Assembly: GCF_020880995.1 (NCBI RefSeq)
Contig: NZ_JAJISD010000001.1
Location: 806,001 to 870,000 of the forward strand
DNA from: Reyranella aquatilis
Lineage (GTDB): Bacteria; Pseudomonadota; Alphaproteobacteria; Reyranellales; Reyranellaceae
DNA length: 64,000 bases
Direction of reading: 5' to 3'
The translations under genes were made by a program, and so were the position numbers. Numbering within the stretch: position 1 is the first letter of the stretch; every line of letters starts with the position of its first letter. Below the pieces are notes generated by a model. It saw only the letters and a list, made by a program, of their open reading frames with translations. It did no database searches and had not been told where the DNA came from. This document shows, piece after piece, positions 27,464-39,860 of this stretch.

Positions 27464-28336
27464 ATGCCTCATGCAATCACTCCCGACGGCGTGAAGCTCT
27501 ACTACGAAGAAGCAGGCAGCGGGACGCCGATCCTGTTCGTCCATGAATACTGTGGTGACTGGCGCAGCTGGGAGCCGCAGATGCGCTTTTTCTCGCGCAG
27601 GCACCGCTGCATCACCTACTCCTTCCGAGGTTATCCCGGCTCGGATGTGCCGCTGGCGGCCGACATGTATGGCCAGCAGCATGCGGTCGAAGATGCGAAG
27701 AACGTGCTCGACCACCTGCAGATTCCGAAGGCGCATATCGTCGGCCTGTCGCAGGGCGCTTTCGCGACGGCACATTTTGGCCGCTGCTACGCGGACCGCG
27801 CCTTGTCGCTCACCCTGGCGGGTGTCGGCTCCGGCGCCGGCCGCGATGGGCACGAGCAGTTCAAGAAGGACGCGGTGACGACGGCCGGGCTGATCCGCAA
27901 GGACGGAATGGCACGGTATGCCGAGAGCCTGACGACCAACCCCACGCGTTCGCGCTTCAAGCTGAAGGACCCGCGCGGCTTCGCCGAATTCACGAAGCAC
28001 CTTGCCGAGCATCCCAATCTCGGCGCAGCGAACACGATGGAGAACTACCAGGGCAAGCGGCCGTCGCTTTACGACTTCGAGAAGGAATGGAAGACCCTCG
28101 ACGTCCCGACGCTGATCATCTGCGGCGACGAGGACGATCCTTGCCTGCAGCCGAGCCTCTACCTGAAGCGCGTCCTGCCCAATGCCGGGCTGGCGATGTT
28201 CGCCAAGACCGGCCATGCGGTGAACATCGAGGAGCCCGATGCGTTCAACCGCGAGCTCTGGAACTTCATCGTCATGAGCGAGGCCGGCAAATGGACCGGC
28301 CGGCTGCCGGTCGCCGCGGGCGCCGGGCTCATCTGA
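27464..28336 (+). CDS. Alpha/beta hydrolase
   Basis: 290 residues. The nucleophile elbow is GLSQGA (Ser about residue 97), the acid is probably Asp in CGDEDDPC, and the histidine is in KTGHAVNIEEP. The oxyanion region FVHEYCGDWRSW and YSFRGYPGSD are typical of haloperoxidase/esterase-like members. The start at 27464 (MPHAITPDGVKLYY) is preferred over an upstream in-frame codon because it opens on the conserved first strand. The end overlaps the convergent thiD gene by 8 bp. Substrate unknown. Confidence 0.87.
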   Translation: MPHAITPDGVKLYYEEAGSGTPILFVHEYCGDWRSWEPQMRFFSRRHRCITYSFRGYPGSDVPLAADMYGQQHAVEDAKNVLDHLQIPKAHIVGLSQGAFATAHFGRCYADRALSLTLAGVGSGAGRDGHEQFKKDAVTTAGLIRKDGMARYAESLTTNPTRSRFKLKDPRGFAEFTKHLAEHPNLGAANTMENYQGKRPSLYDFEKEWKTLDVPTLIICGDEDDPCLQPSLYLKRVLPNAGLAMFAKTGHAVNIEEPDAFNRELWNFIVMSEAGKWTGRLPVAAGAGLI

Positions 28337-29120
28337 CGGTAACCGCGTGATTGAGCGGCCCGTGCCCGCGTCCGTAACCGGGCGCGGTCTCGATGGCCCG
28401 GCGGACGTAGTCGCGCGCCCGCGCCACGGCATCACGCAGCGTCATCCTCTGGGCGAGCCCGGCGGCAATGGCCGAAGCCAGGGTACAGCCGGTCCCATGC
28501 GTGCTGCGGCTGGGGATGCGGGCATCCTCGAAACGGTCGAAGCGCCCCTCGTGGAACAGCAGGTCGACGACGCGGTCACCTTCGAGATGGCCACCCTTCA
28601 TCAGCACCGCCCCCGCCCCCAGAATCGCCAGCCGTTCTGCCGCGCGCTTCATGTCGGCTTCGACACGCACGGGAAATCCCACCAACACCTCTGCCTCGGG
28701 CAGGTTGGGCGTTACCAGCGCCGCCATCGGCAGCAACGTGTCACGCAGGGCGGCTTCCGCCTCGGTCAGCAGCAGCCTGTGCCCGCCCTTGGCGACCATC
28801 ACCGGATCGACCACCAGTGGCGCACCGGCGGCGTGCCGGGCGATTGCCGCCGCCACGACCTCGATCACCTCGGCGCTGTGCAGCATGCCGGTCTTGAGCG
28901 CATCGGCGCCGATGTCGGTGAGCACCACCTCGATCTGCTGCGCGATGAAGGCCGGCTCGATACCGACGACCCCATGCACGCCTTCGGTGTTCTGCGCCGT
29001 CAGCGCCGTTATCGCGGTCGCGGCGAAACCGTTCATGGCGGTGACGGCCTTGATGTCGGCCTGGATTCCCGCGCCGCCCCCGGAATCCGATCCGGCAACG
29101 ATCAGCACCCGACCGTTCAT
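28329..29120 (-). CDS. thiD: Hydroxymethylpyrimidine/phosphomethylpyrimidine kinase
   Basis: 263 residues, ribokinase-like. It phosphorylates HMP and HMP-P in thiamine biosynthesis. Visible signatures: [18 protein letters not shown] at the N-terminus, [32 protein letters not shown], and the anion-hole motif [16 protein letters not shown] at the end. Its start overlaps the glmM stop by 4 bp, so it is the distal gene of the folP-glmM operon rather than part of a thi cluster. Confidence 0.94.
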   Translation of the reverse strand: MNGRVLIVAGSDSGGGAGIQADIKAVTAMNGFAATAITALTAQNTEGVHGVVGIEPAFIAQQIEVVLTDIGADALKTGMLHSAEVIEVVAAAIARHAAGAPLVVDPVMVAKGGHRLLLTEAEAALRDTLLPMAALVTPNLPEAEVLVGFPVRVEADMKRAAERLAILGAGAVLMKGGHLEGDRVVDLLFHEGRFDRFEDARIPSRSTHGTGCTLASAIAAGLAQRMTLRDAVARARDYVRRAIETAPGYGRGHGPLNHAVTVR

Positions 29121-30466
29121 GCGGCCTGCCGGGGCAGCGCCTCGATGATCTCGTCGACGACGCTGCGAACCAGATCCGAATCGTCGCCTTCGGCCATCAC
29201 GCGGATCAGCGGTTCCGTGCCCGACTTGCGCACCAGGATCCGGCCGCTCTTCCCGAGCCTGGCCTCTCCCGAGGCGATCGCCCTGGCCACCGGCGCCGAG
29301 TCGAGGGCGGCCGTCGCGTCGTCGACCCGGACATTCTTGAGAAGCTGCGGCACCGGCTCGAAGGCCCGAAACAGCTCGGAGGCCGGCTTGCCGGTCTGGA
29401 TCAGCGCGGCCAGCGCCTGAAGCGCCGCCATCAGCCCGTCGCCGGTGGTGGCGTGGTCGGTCATGATGATGTGACCGGACTGTTCACCGCCCAGATTGTA
29501 GCCGTCGGCCCGCATGCGCTCGAGAACGTAGCGGTCGCCGACCTGGGTGCGCACGAGCCGCAGCTTGCGCGCGTCGAGATAGCGTTCGAGGCCGAGGTTC
29601 GACATGACCGTGGCAACGACACCGCCACCCGACAGACGGCCGGCCTGCATCCACTGGTCCGCAATGGTCGCCATCAGCTGGTCGCCGTCGATCACCTGGC
29701 CGTTCTCGGCGACCATGATGACGCGATCGGCATCGCCGTCGAGGCAGATGCCGATATGGGCGTGATGGGCGACCACCTGCTCCTGCAGGACGCCGGGGTG
29801 AGTCGAGCCGCAGTTGCCGTTGATGTTGAAGCCATCGGGCGACACGCCGACCCGAACCACCTCCGCACCGAGTTCCGATAGAACGGTCGGCGCAACCCGG
29901 TAGGCGGCACCATTGGCGCAATCGACGACGACCTTCAGGTCGCTGAGATCCAGTCCGCGCGGCGCCGACGCCTTGACGGCCTCAATGTATCGCCCCTGAA
30001 CGTCATCCAGGCGTTTGGCCCGCCCGATGGCGGCGGCGTCCGCAAGCGTCATGTTCGATGGCGACATCACGAGCGCCTGTATCCGGCTCTCGACGGCATC
30101 CGACAGCTTGAAGCCATCCGGACCGAACAGCTTGATGCCATTGTCCTCGTACGGATTGTGCGATGCCGAAATCATGACCCCCACATCGGCGCGCATGGAT
30201 CGCGTGAGGAAGCCGACGGCGGGCGTCGGGATCGGCCCCAGGAGAAAGACGTCGACGCCGACCGACAGGAATCCGGCCGTCAGCGCCTGCTCCAGCATGT
30301 AACCGGACAGACGCGTATCCTTGCCGATGACGGCGCGATTGCGATGGGCACCGCGGCGGAACACCTGGCCCGCAGCCATACCGATGCGCATCGCCATCTC
30401 GGCGGTCATCGGAGCGGTGTTGGCCCGACCGCGAACGCCGTCCGTGCCGAAAAGTGAACGAACCAT
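29117..30466 (-). CDS. glmM: Phosphoglucosamine mutase
   Basis: 449 residues from the ATG at 30466 ([13 protein letters not shown]). It converts glucosamine-6-phosphate to glucosamine-1-phosphate for UDP-GlcNAc. The phosphoserine loop is [17 protein letters not shown] (Ser about 104), the metal loop is DGDADRVIM, the sugar loop is GGEQSGHII, and the phosphate-binding loop is [15 protein letters not shown]. The start at this ATG is fixed by family length. It is 10 bp downstream of folP. Confidence 0.96.
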   Translation of the reverse strand: MVRSLFGTDGVRGRANTAPMTAEMAMRIGMAAGQVFRRGAHRNRAVIGKDTRLSGYMLEQALTAGFLSVGVDVFLLGPIPTPAVGFLTRSMRADVGVMISASHNPYEDNGIKLFGPDGFKLSDAVESRIQALVMSPSNMTLADAAAIGRAKRLDDVQGRYIEAVKASAPRGLDLSDLKVVVDCANGAAYRVAPTVLSELGAEVVRVGVSPDGFNINGNCGSTHPGVLQEQVVAHHAHIGICLDGDADRVIMVAENGQVIDGDQLMATIADQWMQAGRLSGGGVVATVMSNLGLERYLDARKLRLVRTQVGDRYVLERMRADGYNLGGEQSGHIIMTDHATTGDGLMAALQALAALIQTGKPASELFRAFEPVPQLLKNVRVDDATAALDSAPVARAIASGEARLGKSGRILVRKSGTEPLIRVMAEGDDSDLVRSVVDEIIEALPRQAA

Positions 30467-30476
30467 GACGGCGGTT

Positions 30477-31291
30477 TTACCGCATCGCCTCGAAGACGGC
30501 GAGAGCCTGGCGGGTGGCCGGGACATTGTGCACCCGCACGATGGAAGCTCCGTGGCGCACGGCCTCGACGGCCAGAAAGGCCGAAGCGGGATCGCGATCC
30601 GCCGCCGCCTCGACTCCCGTGAGACGGCCGATGAAGCTCTTGCGCGAGGAGCCGATCAGCACCGGGTAGCCCGCATCTGCGAGCCGTCCTGCGCCCTTGA
30701 TCAAGGCCAGTTCCTCGTCGACCTTCTTGCCGAACCCCAGGCCGGGATCCAGGGCGATGCTCCGGCGATCGACGCCAGCGCCCACGCAGGTGGCGGCCCG
30801 ATCGAGCAGGAAGCGCCGGACGTCCTCGACGACGTTTTCATAGGGCGAGCCCGCGTATCGATCCTCCGGCCGCCCTCGCCGGTGCATCAGCACGACGGCC
30901 GCTCCGGCCCGTGCGATCAGCGGCAACATCGCCGCGTCGTCCCGCAGAGCCGAGACGTCGTTCACGATCCGCGCACCCGCGGCGAGCCCTGCCTCGGCAA
31001 CGCTGGCACGACGCGTGTCGAGTGAAACAATTGCGCCCTGACGGGCGAGTGCGTCCACCACGGGAAGAACGCGGCGGCGCTCTTCGTCAGGAGAGACAGC
31101 CACCGAGCCCGGCCTCGTCGATTCGCCGCCGACATCCAGGATGTCGGCGCCTTCCGCGACGAAGCGCAAGCCATCGTCGATGGCCCGCGCCGGGTCGAAG
31201 CGTTCACCGCCGTCAGAGAAGGAGTCGGGCGTCACGTTCACGATCGCCATCACAAGAGGGCGATCGAGGGCGAATCCCGCGAAGCGTCGCG

Positions 31292-31295
<4 letters not shown>
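30477..31295 (-). CDS. folP: Dihydropteroate synthase
   Basis: 272 residues, TIM barrel of folate synthesis joining pABA and the pterin pyrophosphate. Motifs: [51 protein letters not shown], and [12 protein letters not shown] near the C-terminal pABA/sulfonamide site. The MHRRG loop has Arg where most members have Met. It starts within the last four bases of ftsH (ATGA). Confidence 0.95.
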
Positions 31296-33229
<1,934 letters not shown>

Positions 33230-33246
33230 TTAGGGGCTTCCGTTAG

Positions 33247-34332
33247 CTAGGGCCAAGTCCAAAGATGGGTTGCGGCCGCCGGGTCGCAAGCGAAAAATGC
33301 AGCGGGAATCAGGGGCTGCCCGCCTTTCCTGCCACTTTCGGCGCGGACAATCCACACAAGCCGCCGCGAGCCGGCCGCCTGACGCAGTGCGAACTGACAT
33401 CCTGACAGCGTGAAATCCCGTTCCCGGCCCGACTTCCCGCGCTCCAGCGAGCCCGACAACCGGCCCAGCGCGCGGTCCAGCCGCTCCCGCCGCGGTGGAT
33501 GGCGCCCGCCGCCGATGGACCTGACGAGATGGCTCAGAAGCCGTTGTCGCAGCCCGATGGACAGCCGTCCGAACTCGTCGGGATCGAGCGTCACGGCACC
33601 GTCGTCGCGAGCCTCGATCAGCGCAACTCCGGCCTTCGCAGCAGCCACTTCGCGGTCGGTCCGCATAGGGTCTGCAACCCTTCTGGCACTGTCGGGCACG
33701 CCGGCCAACCGTAACCGGGCCCGCTCGAAGCGGGGGTCGGCGTTGGAGGGATCGTCGATCCACGCGATCCCGCGAGCCGCCAGCGTCGCCGTCAGCCTCG
33801 CCCGCCGTACCGCCAGCAAAGGGCGCAGCAGTCGCACCTCCGCCCATTCGACGAGGGCCGCCATGCCGGCGAGTCCATCCGGGCCGCTTGCCCGAGCCGC
33901 GCGCATCGCGATGGTCTCATCCTGATCGTCGGCGTGATGCGCCACCAGCAGGTGAAGGATGCCCCGCTCACGGCAAGCCTGCCGCAACAGCCGGTATCGG
34001 GCCTCGCGCGCGGCCTCTTGCAGGCCGGTCACCGGCTTGGGGCCGTCCCAGCACAGCACGACGCTGTCGAGTCCCTGTCGTGCGAGCAGTCGGGCGGTCG
34101 CCCGGGCTTCTTCGGCCGCCTCCACCCGCAGCCCATGATCGACGATCAGCGCGATGGCCCGACCGCCGCGATCGGCGGCCCACTCCTTCGCAAGCACCGC
34201 CAGGCTGAGCGAATCGCGACCGCCGGAAACCGCGACGGCAAGATCTGGATTGGTCTCGAACGGCCCGAACGGGGCCATCAGGCGCGCGAAGGCCGCTCCG
34301 TCGACGGGCGCCGTGATCGCATGGTGGCTCAC
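33247..34332 (-). CDS. tilS: tRNA(Ile)-lysidine synthetase
   Basis: 361 residues. It converts the wobble C of tRNA-Ile(CAU) to lysidine. The N-type ATP pyrophosphatase loop AVSGGRDSLSLAVLA is at residues ~34-48. HHADDQDETIAMR is the second family motif. It is shorter than the E. coli enzyme (432 residues), lacking most of the C-terminal domains, as in many alphaproteobacteria. It overlaps the cpoB stop by 4 bp. Confidence 0.93.
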   Translation of the reverse strand: MSHHAITAPVDGAAFARLMAPFGPFETNPDLAVAVSGGRDSLSLAVLAKEWAADRGGRAIALIVDHGLRVEAAEEARATARLLARQGLDSVVLCWDGPKPVTGLQEAAREARYRLLRQACRERGILHLLVAHHADDQDETIAMRAARASGPDGLAGMAALVEWAEVRLLRPLLAVRRARLTATLAARGIAWIDDPSNADPRFERARLRLAGVPDSARRVADPMRTDREVAAAKAGVALIEARDDGAVTLDPDEFGRLSIGLRQRLLSHLVRSIGGGRHPPRRERLDRALGRLSGSLERGKSGRERDFTLSGCQFALRQAAGSRRLVWIVRAESGRKGGQPLIPAAFFACDPAAATHLWTWP

Positions 34333-35069
34333 CCGCAGCTGTTCTTCTGCCGCTCCTGTTCGATGCGGCGCTTCTGCAGGTCCGTCGCGCGCGGATAATC
34401 CTGGTTGAAGCGGGCGAAGACGGCGCAGGCGTCGGACTTGCGGCCCAGGTTCGACATCGTGATCCCGAGCTTCAGGAGATTGTCCGGTCCCTTCGGGCTG
34501 GTCTTGTAGACCTTGTAGCCCTCGGCAAACGCCGTCAGCGCGTTGTTGTAGTCGCGCCGGGCGTAATAGGTCTCGCCCAGCCAGTACTGCGCGTTGCCGG
34601 CGAGCTTGTTCTGGGGATTGCGCTGCACGAAGGTCTTGAAGCCGCGTTCGGCGGCGGCGTAGTCGCCCTCCTGAAGCTTCTTGAAAGCCTCGTCGTAGAG
34701 TTGCTCGCCGGCCGCCCCGCCAGGCGCGGCCCCGCCCGGTGTGGGCGCCGGAGTCGGTGAGGCTGGACCGGCAGGCGCGGCGGCGAGACCGCCCGGACGC
34801 GGTCCCGCGCCGCCCGGCTTGCCGCCTCCACCCTTCTCCAGCTGGTCGATGCGGTACTCGTAGTCGGCCTGCATCTTCTCCATCTGCTGCTGCAGCGACG
34901 CGTTGCGATGCTGAAGCTGCTCGATCTGGCCGGTCATCATCGTCAGCGTCTGCTGCAGCTGGTTCAGCCGGTCCTCGATGTAGACGGCGTCGCCGCCGCG
35001 TTGCGCCGCGGCGGCGGTCGGCAGGGCAAGTGCCAACAGGAAGGCAAACCGGGGCGAAAGGATCTTCAT
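34329..35069 (-). CDS. cpoB: Tol-Pal system protein CpoB (YbgF)
   Basis: About 246 residues from the ATG at 35069 (35081 also possible). A signal peptide ends at ALPTAAAAQ. An N-terminal coiled coil follows (QLQQTLTMMTGQIEQLQHRN) for trimerisation, then a Gly/Pro/Ala linker and a C-terminal domain of TPR repeats (YDEAFKKLQEGDYAAAERGF; YWLGETYYARRDYNNALTAF). It coordinates PBP1B activity with outer-membrane constriction through Tol. A terminator separates it from pal, so it needs its own promoter and is cotranslated with tilS instead. Confidence 0.92.
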   Translation of the reverse strand: MKILSPRFAFLLALALPTAAAAQRGGDAVYIEDRLNQLQQTLTMMTGQIEQLQHRNASLQQQMEKMQADYEYRIDQLEKGGGGKPGGAGPRPGGLAAAPAGPASPTPAPTPGGAAPGGAAGEQLYDEAFKKLQEGDYAAAERGFKTFVQRNPQNKLAGNAQYWLGETYYARRDYNNALTAFAEGYKVYKTSPKGPDNLLKLGITMSNLGRKSDACAVFARFNQDYPRATDLQKRRIEQERQKNSCG

Positions 35070-35150
35070 GAGTGACGCCATCTTCACATCAAACGCGGCC
35101 ATTTTCAGGCATGACCGCCCTGCTTCCAAACGAAAAGGCTCCAAACGAAA

Positions 35151-35174
35151 ACGCCGGTCGCATGCGACCGGCGT
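35151..35174 (-). terminator. Rho-independent terminator after pal
   Basis: A perfect 24-bp palindrome (ACGCCGGTCGCA joined to its complement) whose minus-strand transcript is followed by UUUCGUUU. It lies about 30 bp after the pal stop and ends the tol-pal operon before cpoB. A short direct repeat (TCCAAACGAAAA, twice) sits on its downstream side. Confidence 0.75.
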
Positions 35175-35204
35175 CTCCTGCTCGCCTCGGGGTGAGGCGG
35201 GTCC

Positions 35205-35666
35205 CTACTCCAGCGCGGTGATGGCGCGGCGGTTGCGTGCCCAGGCAGCCTCATCGGAGCCGACCGGATCCGGTCGTTCCTTGCCGTAGCTGACGGTCTT
35301 GAGGCGCGCGGCCGGGATGCCCTGCGCGATCAGGTACTGGCGCGCAGCGTTGGCGCGGCGCTCACCGAGCGCCAGGTTGTACTCGCGCGTGCCGCGCTCG
35401 TCGCAATGGCCCTCGATGGTGATCTGGTAGTTCGTGTACTTCTTCAGCCATTCGGCCTGACGGTTGAGAGTCTGGCGGCCGTCTTCACGGACGGTCGAGG
35501 AGTCGGTGTCGAAGAACACGCGGTCGCCGACATTCTGCCGGAAGTCGCCCACCGAGCCGGGCGTTACGGACGTGCTGGCGGCAGAGGCGGTCTGGTTGTC
35601 GTTGTTGCTGCAGGCCGCGATGAGGAACATCGCCGCGAGGGCCGACAAGGCCTTGATCATGCTCAT
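35205..35666 (-). CDS. pal: Peptidoglycan-associated lipoprotein Pal
   Basis: About 153 residues. The lipobox FLIAAC gives the lipidated Cys at residue 19 of the form starting at 35666 (MSMIKALSALAAMF). The C-terminal OmpA-like domain holds VFFDTDSSTV, TIEGHCDERGTREYNLALGERRA and VSYGKERP, the meso-DAP-binding fold. It anchors the outer membrane to peptidoglycan and binds TolB. An upstream start at 35714 would spoil the lipoprotein signal. Confidence 0.95.
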   Translation of the reverse strand: MSMIKALSALAAMFLIAACSNNDNQTASAASTSVTPGSVGDFRQNVGDRVFFDTDSSTVREDGRQTLNRQAEWLKKYTNYQITIEGHCDERGTREYNLALGERRANAARQYLIAQGIPAARLKTVSYGKERPDPVGSDEAAWARNRRAITALE

Positions 35667-35742
35667 CTTTCGATCCACTCCCTGACAGAATCGACCCGGG
35701 CGCAGGGTACGCACGGGTCGACAGAAAAGATCATATATTTCG

Positions 35743-37080
35743 CTACTGCGGAATCAAGGGCGACCAGGCCGGATCCGAGGCGTCGGTCGGCGTCGGCACC
35801 TGCCGCTCGAAGCGACCGGTGATGTCGACCTGGTGCAGCGACGCCGAACCCGCACGCCCCCCCGAGCTGGGCTGCTGGCGGAAGAACATCAGCACTCGTC
35901 CGTTGGGCGCCCAGGTCGGGCCTTCCACGAGGAAGCCGTTGGCCAGCATGCGCTCGCCGCTGCCGTCCGACCGCATCACGCCGATGCCGAAGCTGCCGGC
36001 CGAGATCTTGGTGAAGGCGATGAAGTCGCCGCGCGGTGACCAGACCGGCGTGGCATACCGGCCCTCGCCGAAGCTGATGCGCCGCTCACCGCCGCCGCCG
36101 GCGCTCATGATGTAGAGCTGCTGGGCGCCGCCGCGGTCGGAGTTGAAGACGATCTGCGAACCGTCGGCGGAGAAGCAGGGCGAAGTATCGATCGCCGGCG
36201 AGTTGGTCAGGCGGCGGAGCTGCCGGCCGCGCACGTCCATCTCGTAGATGTTGGTGCGGCCGTTCTCCGCAATGCTCATGACGACCTTGCTGCCGTCCGG
36301 CGAGAAGCGCGGCGCGAAGCTCATGCCGGGGAAATTGCCCAGCAGTTCGCGGCGTCCGCTGTCGACGTTCTGCAGATAAACGCGCGGCGGGCCGTTGTTC
36401 TCGCCATAGGCCATGTAGACGATTTCCTGCAGCGTCGGCGAGAAACGCGGCGTCAGCGCAATGGTCCTGCCGTCGGTGATGTAGCGATTGTTGGCGCCGT
36501 CCTGATCCATGATGGCGATGCGCTTGACGCGGGCGTTGGCCGGGCCGGTCTCCGAGACATAGGCGACGCGGGTGTCGAAGTAGCCCTCCTCGCCGGTCAC
36601 GCGCTTGTAGATCGCGTCGGAGATGATGTGCGCGAGGCGCCGCCAGTTGCTGGGCTGGCTGGTGAAGGAAAGGCCAGTGGCCTGCTGGCTCGTCACGACG
36701 TCCCAGAGCCGGAAATCGACCTTGATGTTGCCGCCGACCGACGTGACCTGACCGACGACAAGGCCGGCGGCACCGACGATTCGCCAGTCCTGGAAACGCG
36801 GCGGCGAGGTCGCGTCGACATCCTTCTGGATGTAGGCGCTCGAGGGGATGACGCGAAACAGTCCGCAGTTCTGCAGGTTGTTGCGGATGACCCCCGCCAT
36901 CTGCGCACCGACCGCGTCGCCCTTGAAATCGACGACGGCGATCGGCACCGGCTCGAAGCTCGGTCGGGTCATGTCGATAGTAAGCTGTGCGCGAGCCGTG
37001 CTCGCAGTGCCAACCGCGGCGAGCGCAACGCCGCCCAGCAGGGTCGTCCGTCGGGGAAGCATCATGTCGGACCTCTTCAT
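35743..37080 (-). CDS. tolB: Tol-Pal system beta-propeller protein TolB
   Basis: 445 residues. A signal peptide (RRTTLLGGVALAAVGTASTARAQ) precedes an N-terminal domain (PIAVVDFKGD; GLFRVIPSSAYIQ) and a six-bladed WD40-like propeller with repeated PRFSPDGSKV, PCFSADGSQIVFNSDRGG, TPVWSPRGDFIAF and PTWAPNGRVLMF blades. It is periplasmic and links Pal to TolA. It lies 27 bp after tolA. Confidence 0.96.
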   Translation of the reverse strand: MKRSDMMLPRRTTLLGGVALAAVGTASTARAQLTIDMTRPSFEPVPIAVVDFKGDAVGAQMAGVIRNNLQNCGLFRVIPSSAYIQKDVDATSPPRFQDWRIVGAAGLVVGQVTSVGGNIKVDFRLWDVVTSQQATGLSFTSQPSNWRRLAHIISDAIYKRVTGEEGYFDTRVAYVSETGPANARVKRIAIMDQDGANNRYITDGRTIALTPRFSPTLQEIVYMAYGENNGPPRVYLQNVDSGRRELLGNFPGMSFAPRFSPDGSKVVMSIAENGRTNIYEMDVRGRQLRRLTNSPAIDTSPCFSADGSQIVFNSDRGGAQQLYIMSAGGGGERRISFGEGRYATPVWSPRGDFIAFTKISAGSFGIGVMRSDGSGERMLANGFLVEGPTWAPNGRVLMFFRQQPSSGGRAGSASLHQVDITGRFERQVPTPTDASDPAWSPLIPQ

Positions 37081-37107
37081 CTCAAGGTTTCTATAGGGTG
37101 GAGGGGC

Positions 37108-38064
37108 CTAGTAGTCGCGTGGGTCGAAATTGAAGGTGATGGTCTTCCAGCTGGTGAACTTTTCTGGCGAAAGCGGCCAAGGCTGGCAACGCGGATTCAT
37201 GATTGCACGGTGGGCGGCGTCGGCGGCGGCGCGATAGACCGGATCGCTATTGTAGCGGCCGGGATCGCGCAGTTCAGCCTTCACCGGTGTGCCGTTCTGG
37301 TTCATTTCCACGACGAGCGTAATGATCATCGCTTGGTCACGGGCACCGCCCTGCGTATTCCAGCAAGGCCGGATCTTCTGGCGCACACCCTCGATCTCGC
37401 TGGCCGTTACCACGGCGGCAAGGTTGGGCGCGGCCGGGGCCTGGCGCGTGACCTGCTGCACGGGCTTCGGCTGCTGCTCGGGTGTCTGCACCTTCGACGG
37501 CGACTGCTTGTTCTTGAGGATGTCGTCGATCATCGAATCGACGCTCTGCTTGGGCGGCGTCGGCTTCGGCGGCGGCGGCTTGGGCGGCTCAGGCTTCTTC
37601 ACCTCGGGCGCAGGCTTCGGCGGCTCCGGCGGCTTCTCCACCTTCGGTGGTTCCGGCTCCTTGGGCTTCAGCGCCACGAGATCCTCGACCGGCTTCGCGG
37701 CCTCCGTCTTCGGTTTCTCCTCCGGCTTCGGCGGCGCCGGCGGCTTGGGCGGCTCGGCGACCTCGGGCGGCTTGGGAGTTGGCGGCGACGGCGGCGGCTC
37801 AGCCGACTTCGGAGGCGGCGCCTTCGTCGTCTCCTTGTCGATCGGCACGTCCTTGGGCTGCGGCGGCGGATTGCCTACCGTCGGCGCCGCGGCCTTCGCG
37901 GCAATGGCCTCGAACTCGACCATCACCGGCTCGGGTTCCATCGGCGGCGGCTTGCCGAAGAAGTCGAGGTTCAGCACCGCCGCCCCCAGCACGAAGACGT
38001 GCACCATCGCCGACACGATCGCCGGTGTGCGCATCTCGATGCTGGAAGGGTGACGCTGAGCCAT
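37108..38064 (-). CDS. tolA: TolA-like energy-transducing protein
   Basis: 318 residues. One N-terminal membrane anchor (AIVSAMVHVFVLGAAVLNLDF) is followed by about 150 residues dominated by Pro, Lys and Glu (PPKPEEKPK, EPPKVEKPPEPPKPAPEV). The C-terminal domain (IRPCWNTQGGARDQAMIITL; VYRAAADAAHRAIMNPRCQPW) is the TolA III fold. The proline-rich middle differs from the alanine helix of enteric TolA but is usual in alphaproteobacteria. It transmits proton-motive force from TolQR to TolB/Pal. Confidence 0.92.
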   Translation of the reverse strand: MAQRHPSSIEMRTPAIVSAMVHVFVLGAAVLNLDFFGKPPPMEPEPVMVEFEAIAAKAAAPTVGNPPPQPKDVPIDKETTKAPPPKSAEPPPSPPTPKPPEVAEPPKPPAPPKPEEKPKTEAAKPVEDLVALKPKEPEPPKVEKPPEPPKPAPEVKKPEPPKPPPPKPTPPKQSVDSMIDDILKNKQSPSKVQTPEQQPKPVQQVTRQAPAAPNLAAVVTASEIEGVRQKIRPCWNTQGGARDQAMIITLVVEMNQNGTPVKAELRDPGRYNSDPVYRAAADAAHRAIMNPRCQPWPLSPEKFTSWKTITFNFDPRDY

Positions 38065-38083
38065 CGCCTGCTTCGGATCCGTG

Positions 38084-38628
<545 letters not shown>

Positions 38629-38629
<1 letters not shown>

Positions 38630-39363
38630 CAGACCTGCTCCTCGAGCTGACGCGACAGGATCGTGATGAATTCACCCGCGAACGCCTCGAGCTGCTGCGC
38701 GTAGCGCGACACCTGCCCCGACAGGATGTTGTAGGCGCCGGCGGCGGGAATGGCGGCGACCAAGCCGATCGCGGTGGCGAACAGCGCTTCCGAGATGCCG
38801 GGCGCCACCACCGCCAGCGACGTGTTCTTCGACTGCGCGATATGGCTGAAGCTGTTCATGATGCCCCATACCGTGCCGAACAGGCCCACGAAGGTGGCAT
38901 TGGCGCCTACCGTGGCGAGGAAGCCCAGCCGCTTCTCGATCGCCTCCATCTCGCGCTGGATGGTGACACTCATCACCTGCTCGATGCGCTGGCGCAAAGC
39001 CGCCCGCGCGGTGGCGCTCGAGGCGAGCCCCTTGGACACCGACCGTCGCCACTCGCGCATGGCGGCCGAGAAAATGCTCGACATCGGATCGTCGGGCTTC
39101 GCACCGACGCGGTCATAGAGATCCTCGAGCGAGACGCCCGACCAGAACGTGTCCTCGAAGCTCTGGGCGCTGCGCTTGAGCGAACGGAGACGGAGAACCT
39201 TCTCGAAGATGATGGCCCACGACCAGAAAGAGGCCATCAGCAGAAGGATCATGATGGCTTTCACCACCCAGTCGGCCTGCATGAACAGGCCGTATACGGA
39301 CATGTCGATAGTCCCAGTGCCGCCGCCGAGGGGGGCTCCGGCGACCTGCGCAAACGCGTCCAT
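38629..39363 (-). CDS. tolQ: Tol-Pal system protein TolQ
   Basis: 244 residues of the MotA/TolQ/ExbB proton channel family with three spans: WVVKAIMILLLMASFWSWAII, LGFLATVGANATFVGLFGTVW, and ISEALFATAIGLVAAIPAAGAY. The conserved GLFGTVWGIMNSF and ATAIGLVAAIPA segments are intact. It is 17 bp after ybgC and forms the motor complex with TolR. Confidence 0.96.
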
Positions 39364-39380
39364 TTATGTTCTCCGTTGGT

Positions 39381-39860
39381 TCAAGAGGGTTGTATCCGAA
39401 TATGGCGTGAGCGGGGCGAACCGCTCACCGCAACCTGGGCCAGGGCAGTCCGCACGAGCGGCGGCAATCGGACAGGCCGACCGCCCTCGCCCATGCAGGC
39501 GACGACGAGTTCGGCTCGAACCAGGATCTCTTCACCGCGGCGCGCATGCTGGAGCATGTCCAGCGAGGCGCCGCGCAATTCCCCGCAGGCCGTGACGATT
39601 TCGATCGTATCGTCCAGCCGGGCGGGCTTCAGGTAGTCGATGGCGCAGCGGCGCACCACCCAGTTGACGCCACGTTCCTCGCGCAGTGCCGTATGCTGCT
39701 GCCCAAGAAGCCGCAGGAGTTCGGTGCGGCCACGCTCGAGAAAACGCAGCCAGTTCGCGTAATAGACGATGCCGGCGGCATCGGTGTCTTCATAGTAGAC
39801 GCGCAGCGGCAGCACGTGGGTGCCGGCGTCGATGCGGCCCGAGGTCGGCCCCGCGGTCAT
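39381..39860 (-). CDS. ybgC: Tol-Pal system-associated acyl-CoA thioesterase YbgC
   Basis: 159 residues, hotdog fold. The catalytic signature [25 protein letters not shown] contains the key Asp/Tyr positions, followed by [14 protein letters not shown]. It hydrolyses acyl-CoA or acyl-ACP and is associated with the Tol operon. Its start overlaps the ruvB stop by 4 bp, joining the Holliday-junction genes to tol. Confidence 0.93.
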   Translation of the reverse strand: MTAGPTSGRIDAGTHVLPLRVYYEDTDAAGIVYYANWLRFLERGRTELLRLLGQQHTALREERGVNWVVRRCAIDYLKPARLDDTIEIVTACGELRGASLDMLQHARRGEEILVRAELVVACMGEGGRPVRLPPLVRTALAQVAVSGSPRSRHIRIQPS